Assembly (NCBI GenBank): GCA_002791545.1
Contig: PFXG01000010.1
Location: 1 to 37,745, forward strand
Length of the DNA stretch: 37,745 nucleotides
Direction of reading: 5' to 3'
Origin: Zetaproteobacteria bacterium CG_4_9_14_3_um_filter_49_83
GTDB lineage: Bacteria; Pseudomonadota; Zetaproteobacteria; Mariprofundales; Mariprofundaceae
Made by a program: the position numbers and the translations under genes. The notes below the pieces were generated by a model, which was not told where the DNA came from, did not search any database, and saw nothing but the letters and a program-made list of their open reading frames with translations. Shown here piece after piece: positions 8,106-16,596 of this stretch; positions within the stretch are counted from its first letter, which is position 1, and each line of letters starts with the position of its first letter.

Positions 8106-9003
8106 TGCTTTTCAAGCGGTAGAGGCTGGGTCTTTGAATCAAATGAGCTGGGAACAAGCAGTGCAGTGGTTGCGTGATCAGCCTGACCAACAAGAACTGG
8201 TGCGTGCCTGTTACTTTGACGACCCACTAAATGAGGCCGCTGAGCGGTTCTGGCAAAGTGCCGAGTGGAAAGCGATCGCTGCCTTGCTACCGCCTCCGCA
8301 AGGTAAGGCGCTGGATCTTGGCGCAGGGAGAGGTATAAGTAGCTACGCGATGGCCCGTGATGGTTGGCTGGTGACAGCATTGGAACCCGACCCCAGTGAG
8401 TTGGTGGGGGCTGGAGCTATCCGCTCGCTGGCTGAACAAAGTGACCTGCCAATCACAGTGGTTAGCGAATATTCCGAAAAATTACCATTTCATGATAATA
8501 GCTTTGATGTTGTTAATTGCCGCCAAGTGCTTCATCACGCCCGTGATTTGCAGCAAACCTGTCGTGAAATATTTCGGGTGATCAAGCCTGGTGGCGTGAT
8601 GGTGGCCTCCCGTGAGCATGTCATCAGTAAGCGGGAAGATATGCAGGCTTTCCTTGATTCTCACCCACTGCATAAATTTTATGGCGGTGAAAATGCATTT
8701 CTGCTTGATGAATATTTGTCAGCCATGCAACTGGCAGGTTTGCATGTGCATAAAGCTTTAGCGCCGCTTGATTCACCAATCAACTACTTTCCGATGACCA
8801 CTGAACAGCATTTCACATACTGTACTGGCCCCACAGCAGGGTTGATTGGGAAATCAATGTCAAACTTTCTCTTTAGCCAAGACCACGTATTTGGTAGAGC
8901 CTTGATGAAAATATTGGTTTCTGCATTAAATTATCGAGATCAAACGCCGGGACGCCTATATTCCTTTGTGGGTGTTAAGCCTTTGGCTGAAGGTCAAGAC
9001 TGA
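8098..9003 (+). CDS. Class I SAM-dependent methyltransferase
   Basis: A 301-residue protein from ATG 8098, which overlaps the upstream stop by 8 nt; an in-frame GTG/ATG further upstream would lie inside the previous gene. It has SAM motif I ALDLGAGRGISS (71-82), an acidic residue ending strand 2 (LEPDPS), VVNCRQVLHHARD (motif II region) and RVIKPGGVMVASREH (post-II/III). This is a Methyltransf_11-type enzyme. The C-terminal 100 residues, with FYGGENAFLLDEYLSAM, probably form the acceptor cap. Placed directly before wzm/wzt, it is a candidate for modifying or capping the exported glycan. The ribosome-binding site is weak, so translation is probably coupled. Confidence 0.88.
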   Translation: MTNAFQAVEAGSLNQMSWEQAVQWLRDQPDQQELVRACYFDDPLNEAAERFWQSAEWKAIAALLPPPQGKALDLGAGRGISSYAMARDGWLVTALEPDPSELVGAGAIRSLAEQSDLPITVVSEYSEKLPFHDNSFDVVNCRQVLHHARDLQQTCREIFRVIKPGGVMVASREHVISKREDMQAFLDSHPLHKFYGGENAFLLDEYLSAMQLAGLHVHKALAPLDSPINYFPMTTEQHFTYCTGPTAGLIGKSMSNFLFSQDHVFGRALMKILVSALNYRDQTPGRLYSFVGVKPLAEGQD

Positions 9004-9878
9004 TGCTGCAAGACAATGTATCGGAAAAACAATCTGTAAAGAACATTCGCACTTATGAAGCATCAGACGAAGTCTTGGGGCCGATTAATTCAATAAGACT
9101 GGCATACCTAGAGATTTACTGGTCGCGACACGTACTTTGGCACCTTTTTGTGCGCGATTTTGTGTCTGGATTCAGACAAAAATTACTTGGCTATCTTTGG
9201 ATTGTTCTGATGCCCTTGATAGGAATAGCCAGTTTTGTATTCATGCAGTCAACAGGTATCTTAAATCCCGGGAAAACTGAAATTCCATACCCTATCTATG
9301 TTTACATAGGAACAACTATTTGGGGGTTACTTATAAATGTACTTACAACCGTTGCAAATGGGTTGATAACTAATAGCGACCTGATTATGCGAACTAATAT
9401 TCCAAAAATAGGGCTGGCTGTGACAGGTTTGGCTTCAGTTTGTTATAATCTTATTGTTAATTTAGTAGTTCTATTGGTGCTTCTATTAGTTCTTAGTTTG
9501 CCACCATCACCATGGGCACTTCTGTATCCTTTGATGATTCTTCCGATTATCATGTTAGGTGTAGGAATTGGACTTATTTTATCGGTGGTTGGTGCTGTTG
9601 CACGAGATATGACAGGTATGTTTACCACCGTGATCAACCTTCTGATGTATGTGACTCCCGTGATTTATACAGCACAATTTTCAGAACCATTACTCAAACT
9701 AGTAGTTCAGTGGAATCCACTTACCTATCTGGTTGATGTCCCGCGTAGCCTATTTATGTTAGGTGAAATGCCAAATCCAATAGGATACTCACTGGCTATC
9801 CTTTTTTCAGTTGTAGTAATGAGCCTGGGTATTCACGCATTTTACTTAATCAAAGATAAAGTGGCGGAGCGACTATGA
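9003..9878 (+). CDS. wzm: Polysaccharide ABC transporter permease (Wzm)
   Basis: A 291-residue inner-membrane protein of the ABC-2 type, RfbA/KpsM family. It exports completed lipid-linked polysaccharide across the inner membrane with the Wzt ATPase. After an N-terminal cytoplasmic part there is the amphipathic FVRDFVSGFRQKLLGYLWIV segment typical of the family, then about six membrane segments (roughly 68-85, 97-118, 140-168, 172-198, 203-222, 258-282). The motif WNPLTYLVDVPR near the end is characteristic. The ATG overlaps the upstream TGA by one base, and its own stop overlaps the wzt start (ATGA). Confidence 0.95.
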   Translation: MLQDNVSEKQSVKNIRTYEASDEVLGPINSIRLAYLEIYWSRHVLWHLFVRDFVSGFRQKLLGYLWIVLMPLIGIASFVFMQSTGILNPGKTEIPYPIYVYIGTTIWGLLINVLTTVANGLITNSDLIMRTNIPKIGLAVTGLASVCYNLIVNLVVLLVLLLVLSLPPSPWALLYPLMILPIIMLGVGIGLILSVVGAVARDMTGMFTTVINLLMYVTPVIYTAQFSEPLLKLVVQWNPLTYLVDVPRSLFMLGEMPNPIGYSLAILFSVVVMSLGIHAFYLIKDKVAERL

Positions 9879-11233
9879 GTGATAATGAATGGGCCATCCG
9901 TGCCGAGGGAATTTCAAAAAAGTTCGGTCTTACTTTGCGTCAATCTATGAAATTTGGCTTGCGAGATGTTGCCCGTAAACTTGCAGGTCGCCTTAGTACC
10001 AGCAGTGTGTTGCGTGAAGGAGAATTCTGGGCTGTAAATGATGTCAGTTTTGAGGTTCGAGGCGGAGAAGCACTCGGCATCATGGGGGTCAACGGCTGTG
10101 GTAAAACAACATTGCTACGCATGCTTAATGGCGTGTACGCCCCAGATGCAGGGCGAATTCAAATGAAAGGCCGGGTAGGCGCGATGATTGCTGCTGGGGC
10201 GGGTTTTGCTCCTATGCTCTCTGGTCGCGAAAATGTTTATGTTAACGGTACATTACTTGGTCTTACAACCAAGGAAATCGATGGCTTGATGGATGAAATT
10301 ATTGCTTTTTCGGAACTCGGGCACTTTATTGACCTGCCTGTAAAAAATTACTCTAGTGGAATGTATGTCCGACTCGGTTTTGCCATCGCAGCATTAAGCA
10401 GTCCAGATGTATTACTGATGGATGAGGTACTGGCAGTTGGGGATCTTAATTTCCAAAAGAAGTGTTTTGAACATATTCTTAAGTTAAAACGACAGGGAAC
10501 AGCAATTATTCTCGTTTCACACTCTCCCGGAGCTATCTGGTCTGTTTGTGATCGAGGCTTGTTTATGGATCGAGGAAGAGCACTTGTCGATGGTTCAGCA
10601 GAGGATGTTATTCGTGCATATGATGATCAGAACTCACGGAATTCCGTCACATCAAATGCACAATTCGACAAAGCCGTCGCAGAGCACGAAGGATCTTCTA
10701 AAGATGGTGACACAAAAGCCGAATACGGTCATTCAAAAGGTGGCACTGGGGATGTGGTTTGCAACAGCGTTAGTATTCATAGTGAGAACAGTGCTGTTCA
10801 AACAGGTGAATTCAAATTTGGTGAATCCTTTCTAATTTCTGCTGATATTGAAGTATTGCAGCCTCAGGAAAACTTACTTCTCCGATTCACTATTGATGCG
10901 GTGCATTACAGGTTTATTGCAACAATAGATAGTTATGAACAAGGCCTTCATTTGAAAACCGTACCACCAGGACGTTATCAGCTTAAGGTTCAGGTTCAGA
11001 ACCCTAACTTTCGACCAGGAGCTTATACACTTAACGTTGGTATCACGAGGAAAGAAGTGGGGGTACATCTATTCTACTGGTTTAGTGCAGCCCGATTTAT
11101 CGTTACACACCCCAATGATATATTCCTTTATGCAGATAATAATGCAGTCATGTATCTTGATAGCACATTCTCATTAACACCCATTGAAATCGATGATTCG
11201 GGCATGATTTTTTCAGTTTCGAGAGTTGACTAA
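9875..11233 (+). CDS. wzt: Polysaccharide ABC transporter ATPase with C-terminal glycan-binding domain (Wzt)
   Basis: A 452-residue ATPase that partners Wzm. Nucleotide-binding motifs are Walker A GVNGCGKT (71-78), signature YSSGM (159-163), Walker B VLLMDEVLAVGD (179-190) and H-loop His216. Residues about 250-300 form a polar linker. Residues about 300-452 are a beta-rich Wzt_C-type domain (GEFKFGESFLISADIEV, then RPGAYTLNVGI). In E. coli O8/O9a this domain recognises the terminal cap of the finished chain, and export depends on it. Its presence predicts chains ended by a specific modification, which fits the methyltransferases that follow. It overlaps wzm by 4 nt. Confidence 0.96.
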   Translation: MSDNEWAIRAEGISKKFGLTLRQSMKFGLRDVARKLAGRLSTSSVLREGEFWAVNDVSFEVRGGEALGIMGVNGCGKTTLLRMLNGVYAPDAGRIQMKGRVGAMIAAGAGFAPMLSGRENVYVNGTLLGLTTKEIDGLMDEIIAFSELGHFIDLPVKNYSSGMYVRLGFAIAALSSPDVLLMDEVLAVGDLNFQKKCFEHILKLKRQGTAIILVSHSPGAIWSVCDRGLFMDRGRALVDGSAEDVIRAYDDQNSRNSVTSNAQFDKAVAEHEGSSKDGDTKAEYGHSKGGTGDVVCNSVSIHSENSAVQTGEFKFGESFLISADIEVLQPQENLLLRFTIDAVHYRFIATIDSYEQGLHLKTVPPGRYQLKVQVQNPNFRPGAYTLNVGITRKEVGVHLFYWFSAARFIVTHPNDIFLYADNNAVMYLDSTFSLTPIEIDDSGMIFSVSRVD

Positions 11234-11234
11234 T

Positions 11235-11969
11235 ATGAATGATGTCCAGGCCAACTGCCAAGATGTAAAAAATATATTTACTGTCCCTCGTGAAAATATC
11301 AGAGGTATTCGGCCTCCAAAGTTGAATCTCGGATTTATTTGGGAGTTTATTCGAGATGGCAGAACCCCTGCACGGGCAATGACTGATCAGGCTATGCGAT
11401 CATTATTACCAGCTCTTGAAGGAACAGGGGAAATTATTGAACTGGGAGCTGGTGGGGATTATTACAAGGCGTATGTTCAACCTGATCAGCAGTATATCAC
11501 AAGCAACCTGTTCCCCGGCAGCGATTTGATATTGGATATGACAAGCCTTGATTTGGAAGGAAATTCTGTAGATGCATTGGTTTCAGTGTTTGCTTTAGAG
11601 CACTTGTTTGATTTTGAAGCCTCTTTTCGGGAGCAGTACCGAGTACTAAAGCCAGGTGGAAGACTACTTTTAATTGTGCCATTTATGTATTATTACCATG
11701 CAGCACCAGATGACTACTTTCGTTTTTCATCTTCGGCGCTTGATAAGCTTTTGGAGCCATTCGATATAATTGTTAGGCAACCTCTTGGAGGGCGGTGGCT
11801 TCTATTTGCAGAGTTTCTTCATGAAAAGAAGGAAATGGGTTCAAGCCTTGGTTCTTTTTCACGATTATTGCTTAGGTGCTTGGCGTTACCTTTCCTTACA
11901 TGTGCATTGAAGAATCATGATCCTCAATATGCTGTTGGATTTTCATATTTATGTGAGAAACCTCAGTGA
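11235..11969 (+). CDS. Class I SAM-dependent methyltransferase
   Basis: A 244-residue protein from ATG 11235, one base after the wzt stop; an in-frame TTG at 11226 would overlap wzt. Motif I is IIELGAGGDYY (67-77), followed by DMTSLDLEGNSVDALVSVFALEHL and VLKPGGRLLLIVPF (137-150), with YYYHAAPDDYFRFS resembling sugar or small-molecule methyltransferases. It is first in a run of four consecutive methyltransferase genes after wzt. The acceptor cannot be read from sequence; by position it may methylate or cap the glycan chain. It overlaps the next gene by GTGA. Confidence 0.85.
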   Translation: MNDVQANCQDVKNIFTVPRENIRGIRPPKLNLGFIWEFIRDGRTPARAMTDQAMRSLLPALEGTGEIIELGAGGDYYKAYVQPDQQYITSNLFPGSDLILDMTSLDLEGNSVDALVSVFALEHLFDFEASFREQYRVLKPGGRLLLIVPFMYYYHAAPDDYFRFSSSALDKLLEPFDIIVRQPLGGRWLLFAEFLHEKKEMGSSLGSFSRLLLRCLALPFLTCALKNHDPQYAVGFSYLCEKPQ

Positions 11970-12862
11970 TATTCTCGAATATTATCCATCGCATAAGACA
12001 GCACCTTTCTCACTTGTTAAGAATAGTTGCTGATAAACTATGGGACGAATCGGTTAGTAAAAAGCAAGGGTCTGCCCCCTATTCATCTGAAGGATGGGAT
12101 CACATTCCTCAAGGTCAATATGACTATGTTCCTAAGGGTACATACATTTATGGTCAAGCAGATAAATTTTTACTTGTTCCCAAGAATCGCTATCGTACAG
12201 TACTGTTGCCTGATCAGTCGCGAAGCGCTGCTCTTGGTGTTGGCTGGATCACCGAGGATAACTCGGCACAGGGTTATGACGAGCTGTGGGGCGATGCTAC
12301 AAATTTAGAAAGTTTTCGTAGCGAGGCTGATCATGTTCGGGATAAGTTGACGATTGAGATTATTGATCATATCGAAGCCTTTATACAGCCGAATGCGCAG
12401 GTGGTAGATATTGGGTGCGGTATAGGCGACCTACTAGGCGAAATTCAAAAACGGCGACCATCGGTTGGGGTCTGTGGACTGGACTTCTCAGCCAAAGCAG
12501 TTGAAGGCGCACGAAATGCTATGCCTGATGGCGAATTTATTCAGTTCGTTATTGAACAGACACTGCCCTACGAGTCCGACTCGTTTGATGTGGTGTTATG
12601 CACGGACGTTCTTGAGCATTTGGAGCACCCTAGGCTGGTGGCATCAGAACTGGTGAGAATTTGTAGAGCGGGCGGGATGGTTGCTATCGTGGTTCCGGAT
12701 GGTGATGTCGATCAGTTTTTCGGTCATTACTGGTTTTGGAATGAGCAAAGCTTTGCAGCCCTGCTATCCGAGTGGGATGCCAAAGTTACTCGCCTGCCGG
12801 AAACTCGCGAGTTTATTGCCTGCATCTCTGTAGTTTTCGTAGGGGCTGGCAGCTATGTTTGA
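11966..12862 (+). CDS. Class I SAM-dependent methyltransferase with N-terminal extension
   Basis: A 298-residue protein starting at GTG 11966, overlapping the preceding TGA (GTGA). Residues 1-140 are an uncharacterised extension with a Tyr/Pro-rich stretch (EGWDHIPQGQYDYVPKGTY). The methyltransferase core then follows: motif I VVDIGCGIGDL (146-156), VCGLDFS with the acidic strand-2 residue, FDVVLCTDVLEHLEHPRLV, and ICRAGGMVAIVVPDGD. The LEHL pattern is typical of Methyltransf_11/23 enzymes of polysaccharide loci. It overlaps the next gene by 8 nt. The extension has no feature I recognise. Confidence 0.85.
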   Translation: MIFSNIIHRIRQHLSHLLRIVADKLWDESVSKKQGSAPYSSEGWDHIPQGQYDYVPKGTYIYGQADKFLLVPKNRYRTVLLPDQSRSAALGVGWITEDNSAQGYDELWGDATNLESFRSEADHVRDKLTIEIIDHIEAFIQPNAQVVDIGCGIGDLLGEIQKRRPSVGVCGLDFSAKAVEGARNAMPDGEFIQFVIEQTLPYESDSFDVVLCTDVLEHLEHPRLVASELVRICRAGGMVAIVVPDGDVDQFFGHYWFWNEQSFAALLSEWDAKVTRLPETREFIACISVVFVGAGSYV

Positions 12863-13802
12863 TAAGCTATTGGCATTTTTTGAGCGGATTCAAATCTCCT
12901 GTGTTGCACGTTTGATGCGAAGTCTTGCTAAACGTAGCCTTGATCATAGTGCAATACCAGATCAAACACTTTCTGGTTTGTTACCATTGTGGAATCAGTT
13001 GGTTGTTTCAAGAAGTGTAGCAATGAAACCAGAATTGGTTGCGGAAAGTTTGGCTGCTTTGCTGAATGGCCAACCGCTCTCCACATCTATTGATTTGGCT
13101 CGTTCTTTATTAATTGAACAATTTCCGCCTGAGGCTTGGCCACTTATTCCTTCGATGAATAAACGTGATGCTCCTGTTATGAGTACATGGACATTTCAAA
13201 ACGAGGTCATGGAGTGGGATATCGCTGCTAACGAACTGGTGCTGGATATCGGTTCGGGCGGTTGGCCATTCAAGCGAGCAAATCATCTGGCGGATAAATT
13301 TCCAGATCAAACTACTCACCGTGTTGAGAATATGGTGCGTGACGAACGGCCATTTTTTGAAGTTGATCTTGAATATTTACATTTTGATGATCAAACTTAC
13401 GATTTTGTTTTTTGTTCTCATGTGCTTGAGCATCTGGATAATCCCGGTCAGGCCATGCGTGAATTGATGCGTGTTGGGCTGCGTGGTTATATTGAGGTGC
13501 CAACACGGCTGTCGGATGTAATGTTCAATTTTACACGATTGCCAAATCATCATCGCTGGCATGGTATGGTGTTAGATAAAACACTGGTGTTAGTTGAATG
13601 GAATGAATGGGAAAGGCGTGATCTGGGAAATCAGTTTTTTGATGCGCTACAGAGTGAATTCTCAAACGCATTTCAGGATTTCTTTGAACACAATCGTGAT
13701 CTGTTTTTTACCTCTTATCACTGGGAAGGGGTGATAAACTTTTTAATCATTGATAAGCAAGGGCGAATTATAGATTCGTCGGGAGGCAATGTTAATGCAT
13801 GA
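12855..13802 (+). CDS. SAM-dependent methyltransferase-like protein
   Basis: A 315-residue protein with ATG 12855 overlapping the upstream stop. The first 115 residues are helical and unrecognised. The Rossmann part has LVLDIGSGGWPFKRA as motif I (about 129-143), FEVDLEYLHFDDQTYDFVFCSHVLEHLDNPGQAMREL, and a shortened post-motif GLRGYIEVPTRLSD in place of the usual LKPGG. It ends with a TSYHWEGVINFLII segment. The SAM site looks usable, but loss of the canonical PGG turn leaves activity less certain than for its neighbours. It overlaps the large fusion gene by 14 nt, so the two products are probably co-translated. Confidence 0.75.
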   Translation: MFDKLLAFFERIQISCVARLMRSLAKRSLDHSAIPDQTLSGLLPLWNQLVVSRSVAMKPELVAESLAALLNGQPLSTSIDLARSLLIEQFPPEAWPLIPSMNKRDAPVMSTWTFQNEVMEWDIAANELVLDIGSGGWPFKRANHLADKFPDQTTHRVENMVRDERPFFEVDLEYLHFDDQTYDFVFCSHVLEHLDNPGQAMRELMRVGLRGYIEVPTRLSDVMFNFTRLPNHHRWHGMVLDKTLVLVEWNEWERRDLGNQFFDALQSEFSNAFQDFFEHNRDLFFTSYHWEGVINFLIIDKQGRIIDSSGGNVNA

Positions 13803-16596
13803 CTTCGATATGCGTGATATACGTTGCGTAGCTTGCGGCGGTGAGAATGTCACTCGTTCTAAAGGTGATGAGTCAGCGTTTCAATGTTCCGAATGTGCAT
13901 TGACATATCAACGGGTTTGGGGGGTACCATTCTTCGGTCAGTATGAAGGGGAAGATATTCCCGGTTTGATTGAAATTGCTGCGAATGTTGTTAACAGAGG
14001 CAAGTTCGGTGTTAACCCTGAAGTGGTGGAGGATTGGGAGAGATTGTTATCGTCCTATGATCAATCGGAAAACAAGTCTGAGTTTATTAAAAGCAATCCT
14101 AATGCGCAGTCCCCATTCTTGTTGAATCGCTATGGCGAATGGCAGGAAGTAACGCACCTGACGCGTGATTTGGATTTACAAGGGTGCAAAGTTTTGGATA
14201 TGGGTGCTGGTCTAGGGTTTGACAGCCATCGCCTATCAATGTTGGGGGCTGATGTAACAGCATTGGAGTTTTCGCCAGTGTTGGCCGAATCAGGTCAGCT
14301 TAATTTTCCGAAAATCCGTTGGATTGGTGGGTTTTCTCACTGCCTTCCCTTTAAGAAGGCTAGTTTTGATGCTGTTTTTTGCAATGCAGCGTTACATCAT
14401 ATGCGCGATATCCCGGCTGCAATTTCCGAAGCATTGCGTGTATTGCGTCCAGGCGGGGTATTGATTACCACGTGTGATTCATTCCGGCCTAACGACTCTG
14501 ATGATGAGGCAGAGTTAAAAGTTTTTGATAGCGATCCTACAGTGTTACTTGGTGTAAACGAAGGAATCCCAAAATTCACTGATTTTGTTTCAACACTGCA
14601 TTTACACCCGAATTTATTGGAAGTGGAGTTGTATACACATACACTTTATAACACTTTTGCAACGTTGACGGAGCTGACACGCTGGGACTGGAATAAAGAT
14701 GAGGCCATGTTGTCTAAACGCAACGGCTCATTGGCTATGCGGGTGCGCCTTAAAAGTTGTTGGCCGGAGCCCGACAGGCTGCAAGTAAATAATGTGTTGG
14801 CCGCCGATAAGTATGTGTCGTGGATGAGCTCTGCGGCCGTTGCCGTAGCAAAGCTGGCATCATTGATGCCGTCACATTATGTTGATTTACCCTTTCCTGG
14901 AACTAAGGGTTCGAAATTTGAGTTGCTCAACGGTTGGCGTGCACCCAAGCCATTTCACCAGGCTCGGATAGCATACCAACGGGGGCGCTGGTTTCTGAGC
15001 CGCTCAGCGGAACAGGATACAATTATCTTTGATCTGGGACTTCCTACTGCAAGTGCTTCCAAAGTTGGTTCATTGGCTGTGCTGCTGAATGGTGATGTCT
15101 GTGGTGATTTTCCAGTTAGTCAAGGTGGCTGGAATCGCGCATCGCTGGATGTTTCTCATATCCCGATGGGTCAGGTTTTTGCGGTTGAAATACAACGAAA
15201 TGCTGGGGAAGGGGATTCTTTAGATGAGGCATCTTTTGTTGTGCGTAATCGCCGTTTTATTTCTACTCGGAAGCTTCCAGCACTATCGGAAAGGGAAGAG
15301 TTGCACGAGCCTAGCGAAGCAACTGTGTTTGCAATCATACCTGTCTTTAATCGCCTTTGTTTTACGCTTGAGTGTATACAAAATCTAAAAGATCAGAGTT
15401 ACAAATCTATCAGAATCATCGTGGCGGATGGCGGTTCCACGGATAACACTGTAGAGACTATTCACGCCAAACATCCAGATGTGCTAGTGCTGGAGGCTGA
15501 AACAGAGTTGTGGTGGGCTGGTTCCATGGCGATGGGAATTGATCATGTTATGATTGAAAGCCAAGATGAAGAAGATTGCGTTTTGATGATTAACAACGAC
15601 ACGCAGATACCTGAGGACTATGTGGAGACATTGATTCTAGCCTCCCAAACTTATGATGCTGCGGTTGGTGCATTGGTAGTTGATAGTCGTGATGCAAGCC
15701 AAGTGTTGGATGCGGGGGAATATATTGATTGGGCAAGTTATTCATTTCCGGTAAAGAATGACATCGATGTCGATGAAAGTTTTTGCGATGATGTGGATGT
15801 ACTGCCTGGGCGAGGAAGCTTAGTTCCATTACGAATGATTCGCACTGCAGGAAATGTGGATGCAAATATGTTTCCCCACTACCTGGCAGATTACGAGTTT
15901 TTTTATCGCCTTAAAGAACATGGTTTCCGAATGGGCATTTGTTACGAAACGCGTATACTTGCACACATTGAAGAAACTGGAATTATACCGAGTAACGGAA
16001 TATCCGGATTTAGTACCATTTGGCGCGAACTTTTTTCCCGACGTTCGATGAGTAATATTGTTGATCACTGGCGTTTTGTTGGCCTCCACGCTCCAGAGCA
16101 GTATCGTGTAAATATACAGCTCAGTTTGATGCGACGAGTACTTGTTGACCTTACGTTGCGCACGCCTCTCCGACCTTTATTTATACCACTGTATTGGTTG
16201 AGGTGTTTACCAAGGCGTATATTCTCTCTTATTCAAGGGCAGCGAAGAACATTTGCTCTATTTGCTCGTGCCATCAGAGAAGATGGTATCAGCGTGCTTT
16301 GTAATCCACAAAAATTTCCAGGCTTGATTCGTATGCCACTTTATCTTGTGGCTTCTCCCGGACCTCTTAATCGTGTAACTATTGAACAACAGGGGCTGGT
16401 TGTTGATGAACTGCTCACTCAGGGGATATTGCGCAGCCTAAGAGTGAACGAATGGTACGCATTGGAAACGCTCGAATTCTCCGATAAGCCCGAAGCTACA
16501 AAATTAAAGCGTTTTTTTTGGTCTGCATGGAATCCACTACGTAAGTTCACTAATTCACATGCATGGAAAGATTTGCTGAAAAAGGTCGAAACATGA
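13789..16596 (+). CDS. Methyltransferase-glycosyltransferase fusion (935 aa)
   Basis: A multidomain protein starting at ATG 13789 behind GGGAGG. In order: an N-terminal zinc ribbon CVACGG...CSEC (Cys13, 16, 33, 36); a class I methyltransferase with motif I VLDMGAGLGFD (135-145), FDAVFCNAALHHMRD and LRPGGVLIT; a beta-rich region (about 375-490) with repeated short strands resembling a jelly-roll glycan-binding domain; then a GT2 domain with FAIIPVFNR (514-522), DGGSTDNT (547-554), TELWWAGSM (572-580), INNDT (601-605) and ADYEFFYRLKEHG (700-712). The last 200 residues are basic and unrecognised. The WWAGS and DYEF pattern occurs in rhamnosyltransferase-like GT2 enzymes. The architecture recalls the chain-terminating WsaE of Aneurinibacillus, which joins a methyltransferase to glycosyltransferase domains. 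I infer a bifunctional enzyme that adds and methylates a sugar; donor unknown. Confidence 0.88.
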   Translation: MLMHDFDMRDIRCVACGGENVTRSKGDESAFQCSECALTYQRVWGVPFFGQYEGEDIPGLIEIAANVVNRGKFGVNPEVVEDWERLLSSYDQSENKSEFIKSNPNAQSPFLLNRYGEWQEVTHLTRDLDLQGCKVLDMGAGLGFDSHRLSMLGADVTALEFSPVLAESGQLNFPKIRWIGGFSHCLPFKKASFDAVFCNAALHHMRDIPAAISEALRVLRPGGVLITTCDSFRPNDSDDEAELKVFDSDPTVLLGVNEGIPKFTDFVSTLHLHPNLLEVELYTHTLYNTFATLTELTRWDWNKDEAMLSKRNGSLAMRVRLKSCWPEPDRLQVNNVLAADKYVSWMSSAAVAVAKLASLMPSHYVDLPFPGTKGSKFELLNGWRAPKPFHQARIAYQRGRWFLSRSAEQDTIIFDLGLPTASASKVGSLAVLLNGDVCGDFPVSQGGWNRASLDVSHIPMGQVFAVEIQRNAGEGDSLDEASFVVRNRRFISTRKLPALSEREELHEPSEATVFAIIPVFNRLCFTLECIQNLKDQSYKSIRIIVADGGSTDNTVETIHAKHPDVLVLEAETELWWAGSMAMGIDHVMIESQDEEDCVLMINNDTQIPEDYVETLILASQTYDAAVGALVVDSRDASQVLDAGEYIDWASYSFPVKNDIDVDESFCDDVDVLPGRGSLVPLRMIRTAGNVDANMFPHYLADYEFFYRLKEHGFRMGICYETRILAHIEETGIIPSNGISGFSTIWRELFSRRSMSNIVDHWRFVGLHAPEQYRVNIQLSLMRRVLVDLTLRTPLRPLFIPLYWLRCLPRRIFSLIQGQRRTFALFARAIREDGISVLCNPQKFPGLIRMPLYLVASPGPLNRVTIEQQGLVVDELLTQGILRSLRVNEWYALETLEFSDKPEATKLKRFFWSAWNPLRKFTNSHAWKDLLKKVET

